Source: JANMZR01 sp031383555
GTDB lineage: Bacteria > Bacteroidota > Bacteroidia > Cytophagales > Spirosomataceae
Reading direction: 5' to 3'
Length of the DNA stretch: 13,488 nt
Assembly (NCBI GenBank): GCA_031383555.1
Contig: JANMZR010000050.1
Span: forward strand, 1 to 13,488
Positions within the stretch are counted from its first letter, which is position 1. The number at the start of each line of letters is the position of its first letter. Made by a program: the position numbers and the translations under genes. Below the pieces are notes generated by a model. It saw only the letters and a list, made by a program, of their open reading frames with translations. It was not told where the DNA came from and made no database searches. Below are positions 1-7,067 of this stretch, piece after piece.

Positions 1-6
1 TGTTTT

Positions 7-22
7 AAAGGTTAGCCTTTTT
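7..22 (+). terminator. possible terminator of the gene left of the window
   Basis: AAAGG and CCTTT can pair over a four-base TTAG loop, and two more T residues follow. The stem is only five pairs and the T run is short, so this is a weak call. It would end a gene lying mostly outside the window; rpmF (ribosomal protein L32) is the common neighbour of plsX, but nothing here proves that. Confidence 0.35.
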
Positions 23-55
23 AAATATAAAAGCATCTTTTTTAATGATTTTTCA

Positions 56-85
56 TTGGACTAGTACATTGATGTATTATTTTTG
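56..85 (+). promoter_or_regulatory. promoter of plsX (Bacteroidota -33/-7 type)
   Basis: A TTG at 56-58 and TATTTTTG at 78-85 are separated by 19 bases. The second box fits the Bacteroidota -7 consensus TAnnTTTG exactly, and the spacing fits the known pattern. Transcription would start near position 90, giving a leader of about 50 bases before the plsX start. It probably drives plsX and at least fabH. The match is by eye only. Confidence 0.55.
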
Positions 86-140
86 CAAACAAAAATTTTT
101 ATAGTATAGTAGGTTGATGTCACTAAATAAATACTAATTT

Positions 141-1076
141 ATGATAATTGCAATTGATGCCATGGGTGGTGATTTTGCTCCAGAATCTGTAGTGGATGGG
201 GCAAAACAAGCTCTTAAGTTGCTGCCAGACACTGATTATTTAGTATTGATTGGAAATAAAACTATTTTAACTGATTTATTTGGCGACTTATCGGCATATT
301 CTCAATTAAAACTTGTTGATGCCGCCGAAATAATAGAAATGGGTGAGCACCCAACTAAAGCACTTTCTCAAAAGCCAAATTCAAGTATTTCAATTGGCTT
401 TAAAATGCTCAAAAACCATGAATTTGATGTATTTTGCAGTGCTGGCAATACAGGGGCTATGATGGTGGGTTCAATGTTTAGTGTCAAAGTAATTGAGGGA
501 ATACAGCGGCCCGCTATTGTAGGTTTTGCTCCCAAAGTGAATGGCGGAAAGGTTGTTATACTTGATATTGGTGCCAATGCCGACTGTAAGCCCGAAATGC
601 TGGAGCAGTTTGCTGAACTTGGGAGCATCTACGCAACTGCCACCCAAAACATTGAAAAACCAAGAGTTGCACTCATGAATATAGGCGAGGAAGAGCAGAA
701 AGGTACATTAGTAATTCAGGCAGCCCACCAACTTTTGAAAGACAATAAAAAAATAAACTTTGTGGGTAATGTGGAAGGCAAAGATTTATTTCTTGATAAA
801 GCCGATGTTATTGTTTGCGATGGTTTTACAGGTAATGTAATATTGAAATTAGGAGAGTCAATGTATGAAATATTGGCAAAGCAAGGAATCACAAATGATT
901 TTTTAGACCAAGCCAATTATGAAGAAACCGGTGGTAGTCCAATAATTGGAATCAACGAAAATGTGATAATTGGTCATGGAGCTTCAACCCCGAAAGCTAT
1001 TAAAAATATGATATTATTAGCACAGAAAATGGTTCAATCAAATGTAACAAATAGTATAAAAGCAGCTTATGCTTAA
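141..1076 (+). CDS. plsX: phosphate acyltransferase PlsX
   Basis: PlsX converts acyl-ACP and phosphate to acyl-phosphate, the acyl donor for PlsY in the first step of phosphatidate synthesis; it works at the inner face of the membrane. The protein shows the family blocks in order: IDAMGGD (5-11), SAGNTGA (100-106), DIGAN (142-146), LMNIGEE (178-184), DGFTGNV (227-233) and GHGAS (278-282). At 311 residues it is shorter than the roughly 330-residue Bacillus type; the shortening lies in the helical stretch between DGFTGNV and GGSPIIG, which I recall as typical of Bacteroidota. The ATG start puts the conserved IAIDAMGGD at the extreme N terminus, as in relatives. It heads the lipid cluster and is followed after 73 bases by fabH. 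Confidence 0.97.
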   Translation: MIIAIDAMGGDFAPESVVDGAKQALKLLPDTDYLVLIGNKTILTDLFGDLSAYSQLKLVDAAEIIEMGEHPTKALSQKPNSSISIGFKMLKNHEFDVFCSAGNTGAMMVGSMFSVKVIEGIQRPAIVGFAPKVNGGKVVILDIGANADCKPEMLEQFAELGSIYATATQNIEKPRVALMNIGEEEQKGTLVIQAAHQLLKDNKKINFVGNVEGKDLFLDKADVIVCDGFTGNVILKLGESMYEILAKQGITNDFLDQANYEETGGSPIIGINENVIIGHGASTPKAIKNMILLAQKMVQSNVTNSIKAAYA

Positions 1077-1100
1077 TATTTCTAAACCTTAAAAATAAAC

Positions 1101-1136
1101 AAATTCCTAATCTTGAATTATTCACTCTAGGAATTT
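1101..1136 (+). promoter_or_regulatory. perfect 9-base inverted repeat before fabH
   Basis: AAATTCCTA at 1101-1109 is repeated as its exact reverse complement TAGGAATTT at 1128-1136, around an 18-base spacer. It lies between the plsX stop and the fabH ATG and ends 13 bases before that ATG. No T run follows, so it is not a classical terminator. It could be an operator for a dimeric regulator or an RNA stem affecting fabH translation. The dyad is certain; the function is inference. Confidence 0.4.
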
Positions 1137-1149
1137 AAATAACAAAATA

Positions 1150-2139
1150 ATGACAAAAATTTTCGCAGCGATTACAGGAGTTAATGGTTATGTGCCTGAT
1201 TATGTGCTTACTAACAAAGAATTGGAAAAAATAGTTGAAACTAACGACGAATGGATTGTAAGTAGAACTGGTATAAAAGAAAGGCGAATTTTGAAAGGTG
1301 AAGGCCTAGGCACATCTTATATGGGTGCTAAAGCAGTAGCGGGTTTGTTAGAAAAAACAGGTACTAAACCAGAAGAGATTGATTTGTTAATTTGCGCCAC
1401 AGTAACACCTGATTATTTTTTCCCAGCCACAGCCAATCTGATTTGTAATGAAGTAGGTATTTCCAATAAAGCTAGTTATGATTTAGCCGCCGCATGCTCA
1501 GGCTTTATTAATGCCCTTTCAACTGGCGCTATGTTTATTGAGTCGGGCAGGTATAAAAAGGTGATTGTAGTAGGAGCTGATAAAATGAGTGCCATTGTCG
1601 ACTATACCGACCGTACCACATGCGTTTTATTTGGTGATGGCGCTGGTGCAGTTTTGTTAGAACCTTCTTCAGATGGCAATGGTATTCAAGATTTTATATT
1701 GAAATCAGATGCTTCAGGCGCCAACTTTCTTATTCAAAAAGGTGGAGGGAGTGTAAATCCGCCTTCGCATGAAACTATCGATAAAAAAATGCATTATATT
1801 TTCCAAGAGGGCCCGTCAGTTTTCAAATTTGCAGTGGTAAATATGGCTGATGTTTCAGCAGAAATAATGGAGCGCAATGGATTAACTGGCGACGATATAG
1901 CCTATTTAGTGCCGCATCAAGCAAATAAAAGAATAATAGATGCAACTGCTCGCAGAATGGGTGTTGGTGAAGAGAAAGTTATGCTTAATATTCAAAAATA
2001 CGGCAATACAACAGCGGCCACAATACCACTTTGCCTTTGGGATTATGAATCAAAGTTAAAAAAAGGCGATAATATTATTTTAGCAGCTTTTGGCGGCGGA
2101 TTTACTTGGGGCTCCGTTTATATAAAATGGGCCTATTAA
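1150..2139 (+). CDS. fabH: beta-ketoacyl-ACP synthase III (FabH)
   Basis: FabH condenses an acyl-CoA starter, usually acetyl-CoA or a branched short-chain acyl-CoA, with malonyl-ACP and so starts each fatty acid. The thiolase-fold protein has 329 residues, the usual length. The Cys-His-Asn triad is visible: Cys116 in AAACSGF, His256 in PHQAN and Asn286 in YGNTT. FGDGAGAVLL (161-170) and the C-terminal FGGGFTWGS block also fit. The sequence does not tell acetyl from branched-chain primer preference. It lies 73 bases after plsX, within which there is an inverted repeat but no recognisable -7 promoter box, so co-transcription with plsX is likely. Confidence 0.97.
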   Translation: MTKIFAAITGVNGYVPDYVLTNKELEKIVETNDEWIVSRTGIKERRILKGEGLGTSYMGAKAVAGLLEKTGTKPEEIDLLICATVTPDYFFPATANLICNEVGISNKASYDLAAACSGFINALSTGAMFIESGRYKKVIVVGADKMSAIVDYTDRTTCVLFGDGAGAVLLEPSSDGNGIQDFILKSDASGANFLIQKGGGSVNPPSHETIDKKMHYIFQEGPSVFKFAVVNMADVSAEIMERNGLTGDDIAYLVPHQANKRIIDATARRMGVGEEKVMLNIQKYGNTTAATIPLCLWDYESKLKKGDNIILAAFGGGFTWGSVYIKWAY

Positions 2140-2145
2140 ATTAAT

Positions 2146-2190
2146 GAAATTAGAAATTATTATTATAACCCTGCGTGGATTATAGAAATT
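2146..2190 (-). repeat. dispersed 45-base intergenic repeat, copy A
   Basis: Read on the minus strand, this segment matches 8379-8423 at 40 of 45 positions without gaps. The conserved parts are the first 24 bases apart from one (AATTTCTATAATCC, then CGCAGGGTT) and the last 15 (ATAATTTCTAATTTC); four of the five differences fall at repeat positions 25-29. It starts seven bases after the fabH stop. An imperfect stem (TATAACC pairing with GGATTATA, with one bulged A) can form around a CTGCG core. It may be a REP-like or miniature mobile element; the family is unknown to me. Confidence 0.6.
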
Positions 2191-2220
2191 AAAAAAAGGA
2201 AAAAAACCCGTTCGTAATTA

Positions 2221-2234
2221 TCAATACTCAATAC
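2221..2234 (+). repeat. short tandem repeat, two units of TCAATAC
   Basis: Two perfect adjacent copies of TCAATAC lie in the fabH-efp gap, about 35 bases before the efp start. The array is too short to imply a function; it could vary in copy number by slippage. Confidence 0.5.
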
Positions 2235-2268
2235 TATTTAATCACTGCATAACTAATTAAAAAAACGC

Positions 2269-2832
2269 ATGGCAACTACAACCGATATACGCAATGGACT
2301 TGTGATAGAATTTAATCATGATTTATTTTCAATTGTGGAATTTCAGCACGTAAAGCCAGGCAAAGGACCAGCTTTTGTTAGAACTAAATTAAAAAGTATT
2401 TCAACTGGCAGAGTAATTGACAACACTTTTAACTCTGGTGCTTCGATATTTCCGGTAAGAGTGGAAAGAAGGAAATTTCAATTTCTTTATAAAGACGATT
2501 TTGGTTGTAACTTTATGGACAATGAAACTTTTGAGCAAATATTGATAAATAAAGAAATGATTGACTCAGTCGATTTGATGAAAGAGGGCCAAGATGTTGA
2601 AATATTAATAAACACTCAAACGGAATTGCCATTAACTTGTGAGTTACCTCCTTTTGTTGAACTTATAGTTACTTATACTGAGCCAGGTATAAAAGGCGAT
2701 ACAGCCAATTCACCCAAAAAGCCAGCAACTGTTGAAACTGGCGCAATTATTACAGTGCCCATTTTTATTCAGCAAGACGAAAAAATAAAAGTGGACACCC
2801 GAACATACGAGTACGTTGAAAGAGTAAAATAG
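2269..2832 (+). CDS. efp: elongation factor P
   Basis: EF-P binds the ribosome between the P and E sites and relieves stalling at runs of proline. All three domains are present in 187 residues: an N-terminal KOW-like domain (about 1-63), a central OB domain and a C-terminal OB domain ending in VDTRTYEYVERVK. The loop that reaches the peptidyl-transferase centre reads VKPGKGPAF, with Lys32 at the tip where E. coli has the modified Lys34 and Pseudomonas aeruginosa an arginine. Whether this lysine is modified, and by which enzyme, cannot be seen; no epmA- or ymfI-like gene is nearby. The ATG is followed by the family-typical MAT start. It is a fixed member of the plsX-fabH-efp-acc cluster, after a 129-base gap carrying a dispersed repeat. 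Confidence 0.97.
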   Translation: MATTTDIRNGLVIEFNHDLFSIVEFQHVKPGKGPAFVRTKLKSISTGRVIDNTFNSGASIFPVRVERRKFQFLYKDDFGCNFMDNETFEQILINKEMIDSVDLMKEGQDVEILINTQTELPLTCELPPFVELIVTYTEPGIKGDTANSPKKPATVETGAIITVPIFIQQDEKIKVDTRTYEYVERVK

Positions 2833-2857
2833 GATTTTGAATTTTAATTTATCATTT

Positions 2858-2869
2858 TTTGATATCAAA
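2858..2869. promoter_or_regulatory. 12-base perfect palindrome in the efp-accB gap
   Basis: TTTGATATCAAA is its own reverse complement. It lies 26 bases after the efp stop and about 200 bases before accB, upstream of a possible accB promoter at 2902-2932 (TTG, 19 bases, TAACTTTTG, one base longer than the consensus box). It could be an operator, but AT-rich palindromes of this size also arise by chance. The rest of the 232-base gap is very AT-rich, and I see no gene in it. Confidence 0.25.
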
Positions 2870-2901
2870 TCTCCTAAATGGAAATGTTCAATAATGTAAG
2901 A

Positions 2902-2932
2902 TTGTTTATTTGATTTGATTACCTAACTTTTG
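2902..2932 (+). promoter_or_regulatory. possible promoter of accB
   Basis: TTG at 2902-2904 is followed after 19 bases by TAACTTTTG at 2924-2932, which is TAnnTTTG with one extra base. If used, the accB transcript would have a leader of about 125 bases, almost entirely A and T. The imperfect box makes this a weak call. Confidence 0.3.
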
Positions 2933-3064
2933 GGAATTATAAATATTTTAAAATAAAGCAATTTTTGCCCTCAAAACTTAATTAAACAAAATATTATTTT
3001 ATTTTTACTTTATTATTATTTTTTTACCTCTTATTATAAAATTATACCATCCTAAATAAAAAAA

Positions 3065-3535
3065 ATGGAAAGTAAAGAAATTCAGAAATTACTTGATTTT
3101 ATTGCGCATTCGCCACTTGACGAAGTAAGCATTGAAACCTCAGAATTAAAATTGGCAGTAAAAAGATATAGCAATCAACCTGTTCAACAACAGGTAGTTA
3201 CTCAACATATTGCTGCATCACCTCAGGCAGTTTCAGCTGCAAGTCAAAGCACCCCTTCAGCACCTGTACAGCCAACAGCAGCAAAAACGGATAATCTTAT
3301 AGCCATAAAATCACCAATGATTGGCACCTTTTATCGTTCATCCAAGTCAGACCAGCCTTCGTTTGTGGAAATCGGTACAGAAATTACAAAAGGCAAAACC
3401 GTATGCATAATTGAAGCCATGAAACTTTTCAATGAAATAGAATCGGAAATAGATGGAAAAATTGTGCAGGTTTTAGTTGAAAATGCTACTCCTGTTGAGT
3501 TTGATCAGGTTTTATTTTTAGTAGAACCCAATTGA
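3065..3535 (+). CDS. accB: biotin carboxyl carrier protein of acetyl-CoA carboxylase
   Basis: AccB carries the biotin that shuttles carboxyl groups from the carboxylase AccC to the AccA/AccD transferase, making malonyl-CoA. The 156-residue protein has the family build: an N-terminal helical segment (1-35), a flexible linker rich in Gln, Ala, Ser and Pro (about 38-75) and a C-terminal biotinyl domain (about 78-155). The biotin attachment motif is EAMK with Lys120. The segment SPMIGTFYRSS (83-93) includes the thumb region typical of genuine AccB rather than other biotinyl proteins. The ATG sits behind an A-rich leader with no Shine-Dalgarno sequence. It is upstream of accC as in most bacteria, but a terminator-like hairpin separates the two. 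Confidence 0.97.
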   Translation: MESKEIQKLLDFIAHSPLDEVSIETSELKLAVKRYSNQPVQQQVVTQHIAASPQAVSAASQSTPSAPVQPTAAKTDNLIAIKSPMIGTFYRSSKSDQPSFVEIGTEITKGKTVCIIEAMKLFNEIESEIDGKIVQVLVENATPVEFDQVLFLVEPN

Positions 3536-3543
3536 ACTTAAAT

Positions 3544-3571
3544 TCCAGCTCCAAAAAGTTGGATTTTTTTT
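3544..3571 (+). terminator. intrinsic terminator or attenuator between accB and accC
   Basis: TCCAGCT (3544-3550) pairs with AGTTGGA (3557-3563) across a six-base loop, seven pairs including one G-U, and eight T residues follow at 3564-3571. It begins nine bases after the accB stop. This is the standard form of a factor-independent terminator. Because accC follows only 56 bases later in the same direction, partial read-through (an accB:accC ratio control) is more likely than full termination. Confidence 0.6.
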
Positions 3572-3627
3572 ATTTACAAAGTATTACTTCCTTTTCTAAA
3601 TGAAAGGCTTCCTAAACAAAATATATT

Positions 3628-4971
3628 GTGTTCAAAAAAATACTGATAGCCAATAGAGGCGAAATAGCATTAAGGATAATCCGAACTTGTAAAGAAATGG
3701 GCATAAAAACGGTAGCTGTATTTTCAACAGCCGACCGTGAAAGTTTGCATGTCCGTTTTGCAGATGAAGCTGTTTGTATTGGGCCACCTCCAAGTAGAGA
3801 TTCTTATTTGAATATTCCTGCTATTATTTCAGCTGCCGAAGTTACTGGTGCCGATGCCATTCATCCTGGCTATGGATTTTTATCAGAAAATGCAGAGTTT
3901 TCAAGAATTTGTGCCGATTATGGTATCAAATTCATTGGTGCCACAGCCGATCAAATTAATGCAATGGGCGATAAAGCCACAGCAAAAGCATCAATGAAAG
4001 CAGCTGGAGTTCCAGTAATTCCAGGTTCAGATGGCTTGATTGATACCATTGAAGAAGGTAAAAAACAAGCAAAAGAAATAGTGTATCCAGTGATAATTAA
4101 AGCAACTGCTGGTGGAGGAGGCAAAGGAATGCGCATAATTCGGAATGAAGCTGAATTTGAAAAGCATTGGAATGATGCCAAAATGGAAGCTGCAGCCTCT
4201 TTTGGCAACGATGGAATGTATTTGGAAAAATATGTTGAGGAACCACGCCATATCGAAGTGCAAATAATAGGTGATCAATTTGGAAAAGTATGTCACCTTT
4301 CGGAGCGTGATTGCTCCATACAGAGGCGTCATCAAAAACTATGCGAAGAAACACCCTCACCAATAATGACGCCCGAACTTCGTGAGAAAATGGGTGAAGC
4401 TGCCATAAAAGGTGCAGCTGCCATTAGCTATGAGGGTGCTGGCACAATTGAGTTTTTAGTTGATAAAAACAACGACTTCTACTTTATGGAAATGAACACC
4501 CGTATTCAAGTAGAACATCCTATTACTGAGGAAGTTACAGATTTTGATTTAATAAAAGAGCAATTAAAAGTGGCTGCGGGGATACCCATTTCAGGTAAAA
4601 ATTATGTACCCAAATTATTTGCCTTAGAGTGCCGAATTAATGCAGAAGATCCTAAAAACGGATTTAGACCTTCCCCCGGTAAAATAACCAATCTACACCT
4701 GCCCGGCGGCCATGGCGTGCGGGTTGACAGCCACGTGTATGCAGGCTATACAATTCCATCAAATTATGACTCTATGATTGCCAAAATAATAGTTTCAGGC
4801 CAATCACGTGAGGAGGTTTTATTAAGAATGAAAAGAGCCCTACAAGAATTTGTAATTGAAGGTGTAAAAACCACAATTCCTTTTCATATTAAATTGATGG
4901 ATGACGAGCGTTTCAAATCAGGGATGTTCACTACCGCATTTATGGATACCTTTGATTTGACCGATCTATAA
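3628..4971 (+). CDS. accC: biotin carboxylase subunit of acetyl-CoA carboxylase
   Basis: AccC uses ATP and bicarbonate to carboxylate the biotin on AccB, the first half-reaction of acetyl-CoA carboxylase. The 447 residues match the E. coli length (449). Domains in order: N-terminal biotin carboxylase domain (1-110), ATP-grasp domain (about 115-325) and C-terminal domain (about 335-440). The glycine-rich ATP loop GGGGKGMR is at 162-169, ERDCSIQRRHQK at 226-237, and the catalytic block EMNTRIQVEHPITE at 288-301 includes Glu288, Asn290, Arg292 and Glu296. The start is GTG: an in-frame stop at 3613-3615 leaves no upstream ATG, and this start gives the usual MFKKILIANRGE N terminus. I see no clear promoter in the 92 bases after accB. 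Confidence 0.97.
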   Translation: MFKKILIANRGEIALRIIRTCKEMGIKTVAVFSTADRESLHVRFADEAVCIGPPPSRDSYLNIPAIISAAEVTGADAIHPGYGFLSENAEFSRICADYGIKFIGATADQINAMGDKATAKASMKAAGVPVIPGSDGLIDTIEEGKKQAKEIVYPVIIKATAGGGGKGMRIIRNEAEFEKHWNDAKMEAAASFGNDGMYLEKYVEEPRHIEVQIIGDQFGKVCHLSERDCSIQRRHQKLCEETPSPIMTPELREKMGEAAIKGAAAISYEGAGTIEFLVDKNNDFYFMEMNTRIQVEHPITEEVTDFDLIKEQLKVAAGIPISGKNYVPKLFALECRINAEDPKNGFRPSPGKITNLHLPGGHGVRVDSHVYAGYTIPSNYDSMIAKIIVSGQSREEVLLRMKRALQEFVIEGVKTTIPFHIKLMDDERFKSGMFTTAFMDTFDLTDL

Positions 4972-5026
4972 TATGCCTATTTCCATTTATTTTCTCATGT
5001 ATTTCACCTAGCTTGTTAAGCCTAAA

Positions 5027-6430
5027 ATGCTCATAACCTGTATAATAGTCTATTTGTTACTAAATTTGGGAATTGGCTTATGGGCTTCGAAAAAAGTAAA
5101 AAGTACCGAAGATTTTGTTTTAGCAGGTCGTAAATTATCCTTCACTTTAGCTTCAATGGTTACTTTTGCCACATGGTTTGGTTCAGAAACTATGATGGGC
5201 GCACCTGGCGAATTTGTTAAAGGGGGAATTTTAGGTGTTATTGAGGAGCCATTTGGGGCGGCTCTTTGTCTCATTTTAGTCGGTCTATTTTTTGCAAAAA
5301 CCTTTTATAATCTCAATATTCTTACTTTTTGCGATTTTTTTAAAATCAGATTTGGACAAAAAGCAGAAATCATCTCAGCTCTTGTAATAGTGCCATCTTA
5401 TTTCAGTTGGATAACCGCCCAATTCGTTGCCATGGGAGTATTAATTCAAATTATAACTGGAATTTCACTACTACAAGGAATTATTTTTGGCGCTATTTTG
5501 GTAATGTTTTACACGATGTTGGGAGGCATGTGGTCTGTTTCCATTACCGATTTTTTACATAATATTATTCTAATTATCGGCCTAATTATTTTGGCATTCA
5601 TAATTTTTGAAACTGCGGGTGGATTTTCAAATGTAATTGCCAAAACACCTCATAATTTTTTTAGGCCAATTCCTATTGAACATTCTTTTACCAATTGGGT
5701 CAATTACTTTTTTGCTTGGATTACAATAGGCTTGGGTTCTATTCCGCAACAAGATGTTTTTCAGCGAGTTATGTCAGCAAAGAGCGATAAAATAGCCGCT
5801 CGTTCATCAATTACTGCGGGGTTTTTATATATAACTGTAGCATTGTTACCTCTATTCATTGGGCTAGCTGCTACCCAAGTATATCCAGAATTATTAAAGG
5901 GTGATCAAAAAATGTTGGTTTTGAATATGGTTATGAAATTCACCAATCCAATATTACAGGTGATTTTTTTTGGTGCCTTAATATCAGCCATTATGAGCAC
6001 AAGCAGTGGGGCTATTTTGGCACCAGCGTCGGTGATTGGGGAAAATCTGATAAAACCATTTTTTCCCAAAATTTCGGATAAAAACCTGCTATTTTGGATC
6101 AGAACTTCAATTGTTTTCGTTACCTTAATTTGTATTTGGATGGCCTCAATTCGGCAAAATATTTATGAATTAGTGGCTGAATCATCCGCTTTTAGTCTTG
6201 TTTCTTTATTTATTCCCATGATTGCCGGGCTCAAATGGAGGCGGGCCAATGCAACTGGATGTATTTTTTCAATGCTTACAGGACTATTAGTTTGGTTATT
6301 TTGCAGATATATAGAAACAGAACTTCCAGCTAGCTTTTATGGTTTAATAGGCGGTTTTTTTGGTTTAGTTGTTGGCACTATTTTAAGCGAAAAATTCAGA
6401 AGGCAACTCAATTTGGAAAGTAAATACTAA
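5027..6430 (+). CDS. sodium:solute symporter family transporter, substrate unknown
   Basis: This is an integral membrane protein of 467 residues with roughly 12-13 hydrophobic segments, of the SSF family (LeuT fold), which imports a solute with sodium. The first helix (1-19) is followed by SKKVKSTEDFVLAGRKLS, the conserved loop after helix 1 in SSF proteins. FATWFGSETMMGAPGE (47-62) corresponds to the helix with the sodium-site backbone residues, and AIMSTSSGAILAPAS (321-335) carries the serines (Ser326, Ser327) that bind sodium in the family. IPQQDVFQRVMSAKS (239-253) is also family-typical. The substrate (sugar, amino acid, pantothenate and others are known in SSF) cannot be assigned. It begins 55 bases after accC in the same direction without an evident promoter, so it may be co-transcribed. 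An in-frame stop at 5009-5011 rules out a longer start. Confidence 0.9.
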   Translation: MLITCIIVYLLLNLGIGLWASKKVKSTEDFVLAGRKLSFTLASMVTFATWFGSETMMGAPGEFVKGGILGVIEEPFGAALCLILVGLFFAKTFYNLNILTFCDFFKIRFGQKAEIISALVIVPSYFSWITAQFVAMGVLIQIITGISLLQGIIFGAILVMFYTMLGGMWSVSITDFLHNIILIIGLIILAFIIFETAGGFSNVIAKTPHNFFRPIPIEHSFTNWVNYFFAWITIGLGSIPQQDVFQRVMSAKSDKIAARSSITAGFLYITVALLPLFIGLAATQVYPELLKGDQKMLVLNMVMKFTNPILQVIFFGALISAIMSTSSGAILAPASVIGENLIKPFFPKISDKNLLFWIRTSIVFVTLICIWMASIRQNIYELVAESSAFSLVSLFIPMIAGLKWRRANATGCIFSMLTGLLVWLFCRYIETELPASFYGLIGGFFGLVVGTILSEKFRRQLNLESKY

Positions 6431-6436
6431 AATCTC

Positions 6437-6450
6437 CTACCTTAAGGTGG
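6437..6450. terminator. small hairpin between convergent genes
   Basis: The 10-base palindrome ACCTTAAGGT (6439-6448), extended by one G-U and one C-G pair, forms a short stem in the 35 bases between the symporter stop and the Nudix stop. There is no clear T run on either side, so a role as a bidirectional terminator is only possible. Confidence 0.25.
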
Positions 6451-6465
6451 CAATGAAATGTATCG

Positions 6466-6903
6466 TCAAAACCAAGGTTGTTGGAATTTGCCAATATATA
6501 TTTTTTTGTTTTGCTTTTTAATAATTTGTAACAAGTCAAAACCTATAAAAGGATACAAGTTTACCTCCTTAAGTTTTTCCAAAGGGAGCCAAACAGCCTC
6601 AACCGCTGAGCACTCATTTCTATTTATAATAGGTTTATTTTCAGTAATTTGGCACTGAAATATCAAATGTAACACTTCGTTATCTACACTTTTATTGTTA
6701 GCTTCAGCCACTAAAACCAAATCATCAATGATTATTTTTATCCCCAATTCTTCTTCCATTTCTCGTATTAAAGTTTCAGCTATAGTCTCAGCGTTTTCAA
6801 GGTTACCACCCGGAATATTATAAACATCTGCTCCATTGTATTCATAGCGCAATAATAAAATCTTGTTATTTTCAATAATACAGGCTGCTGGTCTTGTGCG
6901 CAT
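6466..6903 (-). CDS. Nudix hydrolase, substrate unknown
   Basis: This 145-residue protein is a single Nudix domain that should hydrolyse a nucleoside diphosphate linked to another group, using magnesium. The Nudix box GX5EX7REUXEEXGU is complete: Gly33, Glu39, Arg47, Glu48, Glu51, Glu52, Gly54. IPGGNLENAET and the N-terminal RPAACIIENNKILLLRY strand match family members annotated as NUDIX domain-containing protein; nothing identifies it as MutT, an ADP-ribose or a CoA pyrophosphatase. It stands alone, convergent with the symporter and divergent from the lipoprotein gene. A weak promoter may lie at 6924-6951 on the minus strand (TTG, 18 bases, TAAATTG, one T short of the usual box). Confidence 0.9.
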   Translation of the reverse strand: MRTRPAACIIENNKILLLRYEYNGADVYNIPGGNLENAETIAETLIREMEEELGIKIIIDDLVLVAEANNKSVDNEVLHLIFQCQITENKPIINRNECSAVEAVWLPLEKLKEVNLYPFIGFDLLQIIKKQNKKIYIGKFQQPWF

Positions 6904-7067
6904 TTAGGTTTTATTTATTCTTGCAATTTAACATGATTTTAATTTTTTCAAACAAATGAATTGATAATTTCAAATAAGAATTTCAAAAAATGGATTTTAT
7001 AAAATAGAAATATTCTAATCTATTTTATTTTTTGTTCAAAAAGTTAAACTTGTAAACACCAAAAACC

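Noticed and set aside
1..64. Open frame at the left edge ending with TAG at 62-64
   Set aside because: Only about 20 codons of low-complexity F/K/S-rich sequence running through a possible terminator; it does not resemble ribosomal protein L32 or any other gene I know.
3951..4363. Three overlapping antisense open frames within accC
   Set aside because: They are antisense shadows of a strongly conserved gene, with no recognisable protein features or promoter.
6458..6658. Plus-strand open frame of 66 codons opposite the Nudix gene
   Set aside because: The minus-strand frame carries a complete Nudix box, so this is its shadow.
6904..7067. Divergent promoters between the Nudix and lipoprotein genes
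   Set aside because: Candidate boxes on both strands (TAAATTG, TAAACTTG) deviate from the consensus, and the plus-strand one lacks a well-spaced TTG; too weak to list as features.
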